From positions 156,924-220,923 of the forward strand of contig NZ_JAMXFA010000006.1 in assembly GCF_025370785.1 (NCBI RefSeq): 64,000 nucleotides of DNA, given 5' to 3'. The DNA is from Laspinema olomoucense D3b (GTDB lineage: Bacteria > Cyanobacteriota > Cyanobacteriia > Cyanobacteriales > Laspinemataceae). Made by a program: the position numbers and the translations under genes. Under the pieces are notes generated by a model, which was not told where the DNA came from, searched no databases, and worked only from the letters and a program-made list of their open reading frames with translations. Below, in pieces: positions 55,704-64,000 of the stretch (within the stretch, counting starts at the first letter, position 1; every line of letters begins with the position of its first letter).

Positions 55704-57788
55704 TCAGCCATTGTAGGAGATTAAGGACTCATAAACCCGGTTAACTGTCCGGCATTCTGAAAGGATGTCTGCCTCTAGTTTTTGCAGACGCTTTAACTCG
55801 CTCTCTCGATTAATTTCTCGCGACTGCTTCTGTTTAAGCAAATTATCTAATTCCAAACGACGAGATTTGATATCATCATTCAGGCGTTTCAGGACTTCAT
55901 GATCATAAGTGTCAAAACACTCAGTAATCGCTTGATGAATGACTTGAGACTGTTCTTCGGCGATTTGTGGGAGGTGTTTAATCAGCTCTTTTTTCGTCGC
56001 ATTAATCAATTCTTTGCGACCTTGTTCTGCTTGCAATGCACCTACTCCTAATCCCACCAGCAGGATGCCCAGGGGTCCAGTTAGTAGAACCGGAATTGAA
56101 AAAATGGCTAAAAAGCTATAAATACCAATTACTGACAGGGAGTTAACTAGAATATTTTTCCAGTCGAAACCCGCACTCGCTAAAAAGACGCCTGCGATAT
56201 TACCCGTTGCTAGGGAAACTAATCCCATTGCCCAACTTGCCCAGGTGGGGGAATTATCTTCTGAATTCAAATCAGTGCGGGTATAAATCTGCTGCCCGAT
56301 TAACTTTTCAGTCATCGCATGGGTGACTCGACTATAGGCTGAACCATAGTCAGATGCCCGGTTAGCCAGTTGGGTGAAAGCATCCTGCATTTCTTGGTTA
56401 GCCGTCTTTTCCCATGCGGTGATTTTATCATTGAGGTACTGTTCAAAAGCTTGTTTGAATGCGGCATTAAATGCTTCCCGTTTGCTTTGATTTAAGGATT
56501 CAAAAAAGCTTAAATCCGGTTGATACCGTAAAAAATCGGCTTCAAAGGTGTTCCCTAAATTGAGAATATAGGTGCGAAATGACTCGGAAATCCCTCGGGC
56601 TTTCTGATTTCGGATGGTTCTAATTTCCTCGGAGAAGCGATCGCGGATGTCATTCAGTTTCTCGAATTCCGGTTCTACGGAGGAAATCTGCGCTTTTAAT
56701 TCGTTGACATCGCGATCGAGTAAAGGAATCCGACGGGCGATCGCCTCCCGCACGCGATCGGTACTCTGGCGAGCTAAGGTTCGCGCTTGCCGCATTTGAG
56801 CCACCGCTCTTTCCTGAGTCAAAAACCTATTAATCGCCCCCATAAACTCAGAAAATCCCGTCCCTTCTAAGGATTGCTCCGGGTCTTTCATTCGTCGCCG
56901 CAATGCCTGTAAGGAAGAAATTTCAAACACTCGTTCCTCATACAGATCATAGCCATCCACCTGACAATAATCAGCCAAATTGCTCTGAAACACCTGGCGC
57001 AGTTTTTCCTCCGCTTCTTGGAGTTCCTCTGCATCATCCGGGTCTATCAGCCCCTTGCTAATTTCATCCCAAGCATTAATTAGAAAAAAAACTGTTAATC
57101 CCCGCCCTTTGATATAATTATCCAAATAGCGGCGCTCCTCCAACGTGACCGGCTGACCCGCCCGGAGGACGAATAAAATCCCGTGACAGTTGTTGATATA
57201 ATTCAAGGACATTTCATTACGGGCTTCCGTATCATTTAGCCCCGGACTGTCCACAATTTCCAGGCCCTTTTCCAGCAATGCTAAGGGATATTCCACTACC
57301 GCATAGTTCACATCAGGAAAGGCCAACTTTTTCTCCTGTTCTAAGGTCTTGGCCTCTTCTGGGTCAATGGTATAACGCTGCTTGAAAGTAGAAAAATCTA
57401 AACGTTCTGGCGGTCTGCCCTCTTTGAAGTAAACAGTCACTGTTTTCTGTTTTCCGTAGCGCAACACCGTAAGCAAGGCTGTACAGGGATTCACATCTGC
57501 CGGTAATAGATTCTCTCCAATTAACGCATTAAGAAAGGTACTTTTCCCCCGCTTCATGTCACCCAAAACCAGCAGTCTAAACACTCCCTTCCGTAAATTT
57601 TTGCTCCCGAGTGTTAGGTCCGCGATGTGGCTTTGTAAGCCCAGTTTTCCCGAGGTTTTGTCTCCTTCGGCTTCGTCAGTTTCTAACAGCTCAACCATCC
57701 GCTCCAGACAGGTGGCTACCTCAAATCGGACTTGAGCCACACGCTCCAAATTGTTAAGAAAACTTGCGGCTTCTATTTTATCAACCAT
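55704..57788 (-). CDS. Bacterial dynamin-like protein, copy 1
   Basis: A 694-residue paralogue of the neighbouring protein with the same order. GTPase head: GDMKRGKSTFLNALIG, PCTALLTVLRYG, DSPGLND and NAWDE. A stalk follows, with KAQISSVEPEFEKLNDIRDRF, then two hydrophobic segments near residues 535-605 (GLVSLATGNIAGVFLASAGF, FSIPVLLTGPLGILLVGLGVG) and a C-terminal coiled coil (LDNLLKQKQSREINRESELKRL). ATG start at 57788, 11 bases after the small membrane-protein gene. Two full BDLP genes side by side suggest hetero-oligomers. Confidence 0.91.
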   Translation of the reverse strand: MVDKIEAASFLNNLERVAQVRFEVATCLERMVELLETDEAEGDKTSGKLGLQSHIADLTLGSKNLRKGVFRLLVLGDMKRGKSTFLNALIGENLLPADVNPCTALLTVLRYGKQKTVTVYFKEGRPPERLDFSTFKQRYTIDPEEAKTLEQEKKLAFPDVNYAVVEYPLALLEKGLEIVDSPGLNDTEARNEMSLNYINNCHGILFVLRAGQPVTLEERRYLDNYIKGRGLTVFFLINAWDEISKGLIDPDDAEELQEAEEKLRQVFQSNLADYCQVDGYDLYEERVFEISSLQALRRRMKDPEQSLEGTGFSEFMGAINRFLTQERAVAQMRQARTLARQSTDRVREAIARRIPLLDRDVNELKAQISSVEPEFEKLNDIRDRFSEEIRTIRNQKARGISESFRTYILNLGNTFEADFLRYQPDLSFFESLNQSKREAFNAAFKQAFEQYLNDKITAWEKTANQEMQDAFTQLANRASDYGSAYSRVTHAMTEKLIGQQIYTRTDLNSEDNSPTWASWAMGLVSLATGNIAGVFLASAGFDWKNILVNSLSVIGIYSFLAIFSIPVLLTGPLGILLVGLGVGALQAEQGRKELINATKKELIKHLPQIAEEQSQVIHQAITECFDTYDHEVLKRLNDDIKSRRLELDNLLKQKQSREINRESELKRLQKLEADILSECRTVNRVYESLISYNG

Positions 57789-57799
57789 TGGTGTCGCCT

Positions 57800-58150
57800 C
57801 TATTTATTGGGTTTATCTGAGCCAAAAAAAAGCTGGTAGGCAACCCAAGCGATCGCCCCAACAATCACCACACTCGCCAGCATCGTTCCCACCCGGACAG
57901 CGGCAAAAACCCCCACCACCACCAGAGCATACTTCCCCACCCGCTTCAGTTGTCTTCCCCAGCGCTGGATCTTCGATTCTCCAGATTCCTCTTTTAGGGT
58001 TTTATACAGCGGAGGTTCGGCTTTGTATAGCTCCATCTCCATCTCCCTGAGTCGGAGCGATCGCTCTCGCTCCGTAATTTCGCGTTCTCGCTCTGCGAGT
58101 TCCTTTTGCCGATTTTGCTGTTCTGAGCCTGAGTTACTTTTGGAATTCAT
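57800..58150 (-). CDS. Small coiled-coil membrane protein leading the dynamin operon
   Basis: A 116-residue protein. Residues about 12-45 are a charged coiled coil (KELAEREREITERERSLRLREMEMELY). Residues about 75-110 hold a long hydrophobic stretch (YALVVVGVFAAVRVGTMLASVVIVGAIAWVAYQLFF), probably two helices. It may anchor or recruit the dynamin-like proteins at the membrane. This role is inferred from its position only. No family recognised. Confidence 0.75.
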   Translation of the reverse strand: MNSKSNSGSEQQNRQKELAEREREITERERSLRLREMEMELYKAEPPLYKTLKEESGESKIQRWGRQLKRVGKYALVVVGVFAAVRVGTMLASVVIVGAIAWVAYQLFFGSDKPNK

Positions 58151-58762
58151 CTGCCTTCACCCTCTCTATACAATGGGTTCTAAGCCTCCCTTGAAAAAGT
58201 TTACCTCTAAATGAGGCAATTTTTCCGCCTCCATTGTACGCCTCTCTCCTCACTCCTGGCAAGGTAGTCCCCTTTAGAATTTTCGGACAATAGATTTCGG
58301 GAGTTTTATCGAGAACCCGCATTTTTATTGGGGGATTATCTTTTGTAGCACAATCCAGACCGCCGTCTGTGATTTTAATCACAAAAGCTGACTGTTTGTT
58401 CGAGCATTTTATTAGTTTAATATCACCGCCGTCAACCCCTCTATAATTTAGGGAATCGTACTGGACTGATGCTGCTAAAGATAATCCCTGCTATGGATTC
58501 ACTCAAGTGAAGAAAATGCCCGCCTTACGATCGCCAAATCACCAGAATTGCCTAATTGAAGGGAGGTGAGCTCATCCCAGCGATCGCCTACGAGTATGGG
58601 ATTCAATCCAAATGGCAAAAAACCGGCTTTCTGCCCCCAAGTTGCTGCTAATCGCTACAGATTTTGTGCAGAAACGTAGTTTGTAACCCATACTCTGGGG
58701 GAGGACAAGGGAGTGCCTTGTCCTTCGGGGAGTTGGAGTGGGAGGGACTGGGAGGCGATCGC
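58151..58762. other. Upstream region of the dynamin operon
   Basis: A 612-base gap. It contains the CRP-type palindrome described separately and no credible gene. An 82-codon minus frame at 58134-58382 lacks any family features and overlaps the palindrome, so it is not called. Confidence 0.45.
58368..58383. promoter_or_regulatory. Candidate CRP/SYCRP1 binding site
   Basis: TGTGATTTTAATCACA fits the cAMP-receptor consensus TGTGA-N6-TCACA at all ten fixed positions. It is 218 bases upstream of the dynamin operon start codon, and AT-rich DNA lies on both sides. Binding is a prediction. Confidence 0.55.
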
Positions 58763-60013
58763 CTATTTCATCGGCAGTTCAATAATAAATTCTGCTCCCT
58801 GTCCTGGGGAACTCACACAACGTAATTTTCCCCCATGATTGTCAGCGATAATTTGATGACTGATATATAATCCTAAGCCGGTGCCGGTACCGACGGGTTT
58901 GGTAGTATATAAGTATTCAAAAACTCGGCCCATCACTTCCTCACTCATGCCCGGACCGTTATCGGCAATCGAAATTGCTACGCGATCGCCCTCAATGGGG
59001 TAAGTGCGAACGGTGATGATATTCGGCTGGTTTTTCATCATTTCCGCCCAATCCCGTCCCACACTAGCCTCATCAAGGGCATCAATGGCATTCGCAATTA
59101 AATTCATAAACACCTGATTCAGTTGTCCCGGATAACAAATCACCGGAGACAATTCTGCATAGTCTTTTTTTACTTCAATAGAGGGTCGGATTTCACTGGA
59201 TTTTAATCGATGTTTTAAAATTAAGAGAGTGCTATCGATACCATCATGAATATTAAACGGAATTTTCGTAGTCGTATCCGACCGGGAAAAGGTCCGTAAT
59301 GAATTACTTAAATAACAGATACGCTCACTGCCCTCTTTCATAGAGGCAATCACTTCGGGAACATCATTAACAATATATTCTAAGTCAATTTCGTGAATTT
59401 TTTCAGTAATATCTTCTCCGGGTTCGGGGAATTTCCCCTGATAAGACTGGATCAGTTCGATGAGGCCATTCATATAATCTTCGGCAATTTCAATATTACT
59501 AGCAATAAAACCCACGGGATTATTAATTTCATGGGCTACCCCTGCCACTAATTGACCCAAGGCGGTCATTTTTTCATTTTGGATCATTTGAGTTTGAGCA
59601 TCCAATAATTTTTTGCGGTCTTCCCTAAGTCTTTGGACTTGCTCTAATGCTCTATTTATGGTAATTTCTAAATCCTCAAAATCGATGGGTTTAGTCAGAA
59701 AGTCAAAAGCCCCCCGATTCATGGCGGTTCTAATATTTTTCATATCGCTGTAAGCGGACACGACCACGGTTTCTATGCTAGAGTCAAGTTCGCGGATTTT
59801 TTCCAGTAAGGTCAGGCCATTCATTTGGGGCATATTAATATCGGTAATGGTGACCTTAATTTCGGCCTCCGACTGTAAGGCTTCCAGGGCTTCTACCCCA
59901 TTTCCTGCAAATACAAATTCATATTGCTCTGAGCGAATTTGCTTGCGAAATTGCCTTCTAATTAATTTCTCAAAGGAAGGCTCATCATCTACAAATAAAA
60001 TTTTGGGTGGCAT
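58763..60013 (-). CDS. Response regulator-histidine kinase hybrid
   Basis: A 416-residue cytosolic protein with an N-terminal receiver domain (about 1-125; phosphoacceptor Asp in TITDINMPQMNG, conserved Lys in LTKPIDF). A short coiled coil leads to a histidine kinase: phospho-His in GVAHEINNP near 158, N box LIANAIDAL, G1 DNGPGM and G2 GTGTGLGLY. The receiver-then-kinase order is common in cyanobacteria, where phosphate on the receiver may control the kinase. It lies 42 bases after the CHASE2 kinase gene, so the two probably form one relay. Confidence 0.92.
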   Translation of the reverse strand: MPPKILFVDDEPSFEKLIRRQFRKQIRSEQYEFVFAGNGVEALEALQSEAEIKVTITDINMPQMNGLTLLEKIRELDSSIETVVVSAYSDMKNIRTAMNRGAFDFLTKPIDFEDLEITINRALEQVQRLREDRKKLLDAQTQMIQNEKMTALGQLVAGVAHEINNPVGFIASNIEIAEDYMNGLIELIQSYQGKFPEPGEDITEKIHEIDLEYIVNDVPEVIASMKEGSERICYLSNSLRTFSRSDTTTKIPFNIHDGIDSTLLILKHRLKSSEIRPSIEVKKDYAELSPVICYPGQLNQVFMNLIANAIDALDEASVGRDWAEMMKNQPNIITVRTYPIEGDRVAISIADNGPGMSEEVMGRVFEYLYTTKPVGTGTGLGLYISHQIIADNHGGKLRCVSSPGQGAEFIIELPMK

Positions 60014-60055
60014 AGCTTACTCCGATTATAGGGATTAAATGGTAAATTGAAGGGG

Positions 60056-62251
60056 TTAGTTAGAGGGGTTGGTTGAGGGTAAGATGATCATAAATTCCGT
60101 ATGATTTCCGGGGTGGCTATTGACCTCCAGCTGTCCGCCATGCTGTCCAACGATGGTTTCATAAGTTAGAGATAAACCTAAACCCGTGCCTTCTCCCGTG
60201 GGTTTAGTGGTAAAAAAGGGATTAAAGATTTTATCCAGGATGTCCTCGGGAATCCCCGGACCATTATCTCGGATCCGGATTTCTACTCCGGGGTCCCTCG
60301 CTGGTTCCGTGGGGCGATCGCCGCTGGTACGGGTTTTTATGGTGAGGGTGGGGCGATATCCATCGGGATCAGCTTGGTATTTTTCATAAAGGGCATAACA
60401 GGCGTTATTGACGAGATTGAGAAAGGCACGGCTCATATCCTGGGGTACAATATAGATCTCACTGATTGCTTCATCATAATCGGTTTCGATCGCAATCGAA
60501 AAATTCGGGTCTTTATTCTGGTAACTGTGGTAGGCTAACTCAATGGACTCACTTAAGATCGAATGAAGATTAACCCGCGATCGCTGACCTCGTTCAGCCT
60601 GAGACAGCAGCAGCATTCCCTCGACAATTTTTTCTATTCTTTCTCCATGCTGTTTGATATCCACCACGCTATCTTTTAAATCAGTCAAAGTTTCATTCAG
60701 GTATTCTACATCTAAGTCTTCTAAATTACCCCCGGGATTATCCAGTTCTTCTATCAATTCTTCGGTTAAATCTACGGAAATCGAAGCAAAGTTATTGACG
60801 AAGTTGAGAGGATTTCTAATTTCATGAGCAATCCCTGCGGCTAAAGACCCCAAAGAAGCCAATTTTTCCTGGGCAATCATTTGTTTCTGAGCCGCTTTTA
60901 ACTGTTTTAGGGTGAGTTTAAGCTGTTGATTTTTCTCTCGTAATTCCACCGTGCGCTGTTCGACTTTAACCTCTAAGGTGCGGGAATACTCTTCAATTTG
61001 TTTATAGGACAACTGAAGGTTTTCTAACAGGGTATAGCCAATAGTGGCGATCGCTGACCCGATTAAAGCTAACAAGGGCGGAACCAGGGGAATCCACCAA
61101 CTGAACATAAACGCACTATAAACACTGGCAATTAACACAAAACTAGCTAGGGAAATCATCACCCCAGTCCGGGGAAAAGAGATATAAGGTAACCCTTTAA
61201 TATCTCTCCACTGACAGGTAAATCCAGCCCCAACGACCCCCCACAGAAAAATCCACACCCATTCTACTCCCTCGGAGGCCGTGTGAATTGTCGATTCACC
61301 CTCTAGGGCCGCTGCAATCAGATGACTGGTAAGATTTGCATGAATTTCTATCCCCGCCATCGATTCCGGAATGCCAGATAAAGTATTACTATAAGGCGTT
61401 AAGGAAAAATCTTTCAGACTAATGGCCGTCGAACCAATTAAAACGATGCGATCGCGCATTAAATCTGAGGGAATTCGATTTTCTAAAACATCCATCAAAG
61501 AGACACTTTCAAAACTTCCTTGGGGTCCGCGATAGTTTAATAAAATTTGATATCCTTCATCGGAGGCGCGGACGTAACCGCCATCATAAGCACTAAAGGG
61601 AGAAAATACAGTCTGGCCTAATCCGATGCGAATCTCATCTTTCATCTGGGGAGCAATCCCTTCTCCCTCCAGATAAATCATGGCTAACTTAAATGCCAAG
61701 CTAAAGACGAGCTTGCCCTCTTCATCATTCAAATATAAAAACGAACGACGAATTTTATTATCCATATCCCAAGGAAAATCATTAGCCCCCACCTGATCGA
61801 GGCGCTCCAGAATGGGGGATGGTGCAATCTCCGCTTGCTGTTGATTTCCCACTACTTTGCGAATTCCAATCAAATTTGGGGTCGTTTCAAACAGGGTTTT
61901 TAATCGTTGATACCCCGCGTCTACGGGCAAATCCCGATAGATATCTAAGCCGATCGCGTTGGGTTTCTGGACCTTAATTTTCTCTAGTAATTCGGCTAGG
62001 ACATTATCCGGGATCGGCCAGGTTCCTAAAGTAGTCAAGTCATTTTCGTTAATTCCCACAATCAAAATTCGGGGGTCTGGGGGCTGCACAGGCCGAAGTT
62101 GAAATAATAAATCCAGAGTTGATAATTCTAGCGCCTGTAATAACCCACTCATTCTCAGCAAAATCGCCAATCCCGCTACCGTCGGAGCGAGGATTGACAC
62201 TCGGCGCCATTCCCAAATTTTTAGCTTAACCTTGGCCCACATATAGCGCAT
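60056..62251 (-). CDS. CHASE2-domain sensor histidine kinase
   Basis: A 731-residue membrane sensor. A first helix near residues 20-40 precedes an extracytoplasmic CHASE2 domain (about 45-310, including [29 protein letters not shown] and [13 protein letters not shown]). Three hydrophobic helices lie near 325-405, then a coiled coil (about 410-465). The kinase core has [29 protein letters not shown] and GEGTGLGLS, all complete. CHASE2 ligands are unknown. It is downstream of a CHAT gene on the same strand, a frequent cyanobacterial association. Confidence 0.92.
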   Translation of the reverse strand: MRYMWAKVKLKIWEWRRVSILAPTVAGLAILLRMSGLLQALELSTLDLLFQLRPVQPPDPRILIVGINENDLTTLGTWPIPDNVLAELLEKIKVQKPNAIGLDIYRDLPVDAGYQRLKTLFETTPNLIGIRKVVGNQQQAEIAPSPILERLDQVGANDFPWDMDNKIRRSFLYLNDEEGKLVFSLAFKLAMIYLEGEGIAPQMKDEIRIGLGQTVFSPFSAYDGGYVRASDEGYQILLNYRGPQGSFESVSLMDVLENRIPSDLMRDRIVLIGSTAISLKDFSLTPYSNTLSGIPESMAGIEIHANLTSHLIAAALEGESTIHTASEGVEWVWIFLWGVVGAGFTCQWRDIKGLPYISFPRTGVMISLASFVLIASVYSAFMFSWWIPLVPPLLALIGSAIATIGYTLLENLQLSYKQIEEYSRTLEVKVEQRTVELREKNQQLKLTLKQLKAAQKQMIAQEKLASLGSLAAGIAHEIRNPLNFVNNFASISVDLTEELIEELDNPGGNLEDLDVEYLNETLTDLKDSVVDIKQHGERIEKIVEGMLLLSQAERGQRSRVNLHSILSESIELAYHSYQNKDPNFSIAIETDYDEAISEIYIVPQDMSRAFLNLVNNACYALYEKYQADPDGYRPTLTIKTRTSGDRPTEPARDPGVEIRIRDNGPGIPEDILDKIFNPFFTTKPTGEGTGLGLSLTYETIVGQHGGQLEVNSHPGNHTEFMIILPSTNPSN

Positions 62252-62424
62252 CTAAATGCATTGGACAATTCCTCAACGGAGTAGGAGCATCTTGCTCCCT
62301 ACTACAGCAAAGGAGCAAAATACTCCCACTCCTGAATTCTAGGGTCATCATGATTTAGACTCGCCATAGAATTAAAAATTAAGACCGCCGAGAAATTCAA
62401 TTCTCCATTCCTAATTCTTAATTC
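62252..62424. repeat. Spacer with GGAGCA/TGCTCC hairpin
   Basis: GGAGCA (62284-62289) and TGCTCC (62293-62298) form a 6-bp hairpin within a GTAGGAGCATCTTGCTCC-type repeat. AT-rich TTAAAAATTAAG-like repeats follow. No gene. Confidence 0.45.
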
Positions 62425-64000
62425 CTACCAGGGACTGCCAATCATCGTAAAGCCCGCCCAGTAATAGGGGTGTCTTAAGTCCCGATTTCCCAGGCGTGAA
62501 AGCTCCGGCGGGAGTTCTACGTTTCCGAACGACCCGACCAAGGCCCCATTTTCCAGATGCACCGTCCCGCCAATCATAGCGATTTGTGCCCTTCTCAACG
62601 CCTCTGCCTTAATCGGTGCCGATCGCAAGTTTTGGTAAAACTCGCTCATCAGTCCCAAGGTCCCTGCATCATTGGCGTACCAAAGACTGGCTACGGCTGA
62701 TTTAACCCCGGCTTGCACGGCTAATCCAGCAAAGCCAAATTCAGCCTCTAAATCTCCGATCGCCGTGCGACAGGCGGAGAGCACCAACAATTCTACGGGA
62801 GGATCGTTCCATTTTAACTGCTGCATCCGATCCAGGTGTAATTTTTCCCCCCATAACTGGAGGTAGGAGTTATCCCTTGCTCCTGAGTTAAATTGGCCGT
62901 GGGTCGCTAGGTGAATGATCCCGAACGGTTCTTGTCCCCGCAGTTCTTGCAATTTATCCACGGTAACGGCTTCGTTCAGGAAGGCTGCACCGGGCCATAA
63001 TTGATTAACAATGGTATTAATTTCCACCGGCACTGCGGGTAACGGATATTGGTCAGAAAATTCTGACAATCCCATCGCTAACACTTCGGTACTTTTCCAG
63101 TTGCTATAACGGGCATCGGTTAAATGCAGGCTGGGAATTAAGGTAAGGCTATATTTCTCTACTAAAAACTGCTCCCCATCATGTAAGGCGGCAATCGGGA
63201 GCATTCGCAATCCCGCATCCATACTAAAAATTGTCGTCTCAATTCCCAACCGTTTGAGGTCGGGTTCTAACGGGGCAATGATCCATTCATAGAGTTGCTG
63301 GGCCGGTGCTAAATAACTCGTGGTCCGCCGTCGGGCTATATTGCCAATCTCTCCCTGCAAACGCTGTATTTCCTGGAAAAGAACCGCTTGGTTAGCTTCC
63401 GGAACGCTTTTGTAAATCGGTTTACCAACGGGAGGGATTAAGACTAAATCTAATTGCTCATTTCGAGAAAAAACATAAATCAGCCCAGCATTTTTGCCGG
63501 TCAGGGTTTCCATCTCCCGCAGTTTATTCTGGATGGTCTCAAAGGATAAATAAGGGAGATTAATATTCTGCCCTAAATATTCCTCAAAGTCTTCACTAAA
63601 AACGCGATCGCCCATTTCAATCGCCAGTTCTATTTCACCGGCATCGAGCAGGCGATCGATGTCGCTGCGATTGTTTAACTGGATAATTGGCGGTTGACTC
63701 AAAATATCCGAATCAGTCTGCTCATTGCTTTGTTCGAGTCCCCTTGACCCCATAAACCGATCGCCCAGGGAGGGTGTCCAAGGATAGCCCGTTTCGCTCA
63801 AGGAGGGAACATCGATGGGCGCGGGTTCTGCTGGAACTGGGGAGCCGATCGCCGGTTCCGGTAAGCCCCCTGATCCCGGAGTTTGCGGTTCGGCTACAGG
63901 AATTGGCGCGGGTTCGGCTACAGGAATTGGCGCGGGTTCGGCTACAGGAATTGGCGCGGGTTCGGCTACAGGAATTGGCGCGGGTTCGGCTACAGGAATT
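62425..64000 (-). CDS. CHAT-domain protein, 5' end outside the window
   Basis: A caspase-like CHAT peptidase domain occupies roughly the C-terminal 350 residues. The catalytic His lies in HLATHGQF and the Cys in LSACRTAIGD, both intact. SLWYANDAGTLGLMSEFYQNL and a final YWAGFTMIGSPW are typical. Upstream the frame stays open to the right edge, through Pro/Ala-rich sequence and at least four copies of the octapeptide PVAEPAPI, so the true start is not seen. TTG at 63801 is not a convincing start. The repeats may be a flexible linker to an N-terminal domain beyond the window. Confidence 0.9.
   Translation of the reverse strand, partial: IPVAEPAPIPVAEPAPIPVAEPAPIPVAEPAPIPVAEPQTPGSGGLPEPAIGSPVPAEPAPIDVPSLSETGYPWTPSLGDRFMGSRGLEQSNEQTDSDILSQPPIIQLNNRSDIDRLLDAGEIELAIEMGDRVFSEDFEEYLGQNINLPYLSFETIQNKLREMETLTGKNAGLIYVFSRNEQLDLVLIPPVGKPIYKSVPEANQAVLFQEIQRLQGEIGNIARRRTTSYLAPAQQLYEWIIAPLEPDLKRLGIETTIFSMDAGLRMLPIAALHDGEQFLVEKYSLTLIPSLHLTDARYSNWKSTEVLAMGLSEFSDQYPLPAVPVEINTIVNQLWPGAAFLNEAVTVDKLQELRGQEPFGIIHLATHGQFNSGARDNSYLQLWGEKLHLDRMQQLKWNDPPVELLVLSACRTAIGDLEAEFGFAGLAVQAGVKSAVASLWYANDAGTLGLMSEFYQNLRSAPIKAEALRRAQIAMIGGTVHLENGALVGSFGNVELPPELSRLGNRDLRHPYYWAGFTMIGSPW
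63905..64000. repeat. 24-bp tandem repeat in the CHAT gene
   Basis: Four exact 24-bp units at 63905, 63929, 63953 and 63977, with a degenerate unit just before. On the minus strand each encodes PVAEPAPI. Length is a multiple of three, so copy number can change without frameshift. The array continues past the window. Confidence 0.95.

Noticed and set aside
58134-58382. Minus-strand 82-codon frame
   Set aside because: Overlaps the CRP-type palindrome and the start of the small membrane-protein gene; composition is not protein-like and no family is recognisable.
63905-64000. CRISPR or regulatory repeat at the right edge
   Set aside because: A 24-bp in-frame tandem repeat coding for PVAEPAPI within the CHAT gene.

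Overview
The window is chromosomal DNA of a filamentous, Oscillatoriales-like cyanobacterium. The evidence is the very frequent HIP1-type GCGATCGC octamer, a plastoquinone-type NdhD, the chlorophyll cyclase AcsF, heme oxygenase, a bidirectional Hox hydrogenase with NifJ, and families common in cyanobacteria (Uma2, CHAT, CHASE2, pentapeptide repeats, NPDVA-type repeats). Species assignment is inference. No rRNA, tRNA or CRISPR array was recognised.

Layout. 1-4.0 kb: 3' end of a glycolytic GAPDH gene, a Uma2 nuclease, an unknown protein and a Ser/Thr kinase. 4.7-10.3 kb: PEP synthase, a 155-bp MITE-like element, an NAD-salvage pair (pnuC and a NadR-type bifunctional enzyme) and a delta-9 desaturase. 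10.5-14.7 kb: tetrapyrrole genes hemN and ho, divergent from acsF, with hemJ behind. 14.9-18.3 kb: pentapeptide-repeat, rhodanese, flavin reductase and SUMF1-domain proteins. 18.5-31.8 kb: hydrogenase island, all on the + strand: hypE, hoxEFUYH, a three-gene module (small [2Fe-2S] protein, PAS protein, SpoIIE phosphatase), hoxW, hypABFC. 32.4-40.0 kb: nifJ, a dihydroorotate-dehydrogenase-like gene and a double-length eukaryote-type phosphofructokinase. 40.0-42.3 kb: a compact restriction-modification pair. 42.4-51.7 kb: GDSL hydrolase, ndhD, a 45-residue small gene before aroQ, cinA, a WecA-like transferase, a short-chain dehydrogenase and a J-domain protein. 51.7-58.2 kb: an operon of three dynamin-like GTPases led by a small membrane protein. 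58.7-64.0 kb: two histidine-kinase genes and a CHAT protease-like protein that runs off the right edge.

How the genes work together. Many genes fit dark, low-oxygen metabolism. PFK, GAPDH, PEP synthase and NifJ handle the glycolysis-pyruvate end; Hox disposes of electrons as H2; the Hyp proteins and HoxW build it. HemN and the ho/acsF pair resemble the low-oxygen tetrapyrrole set of other cyanobacteria. The most unusual part is the [2Fe-2S]/PAS/SpoIIE trio inside the hox-hyp run: its parts recall genes that accompany [FeFe] hydrogenases in anaerobic Firmicutes, but here they sit with a [NiFe] hydrogenase. Second is the PFK, whose two halves read like animal PFK-1 with a catalytic N half and a C half lacking the catalytic aspartate. 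Several short palindromic repeat families fill the gaps between genes.
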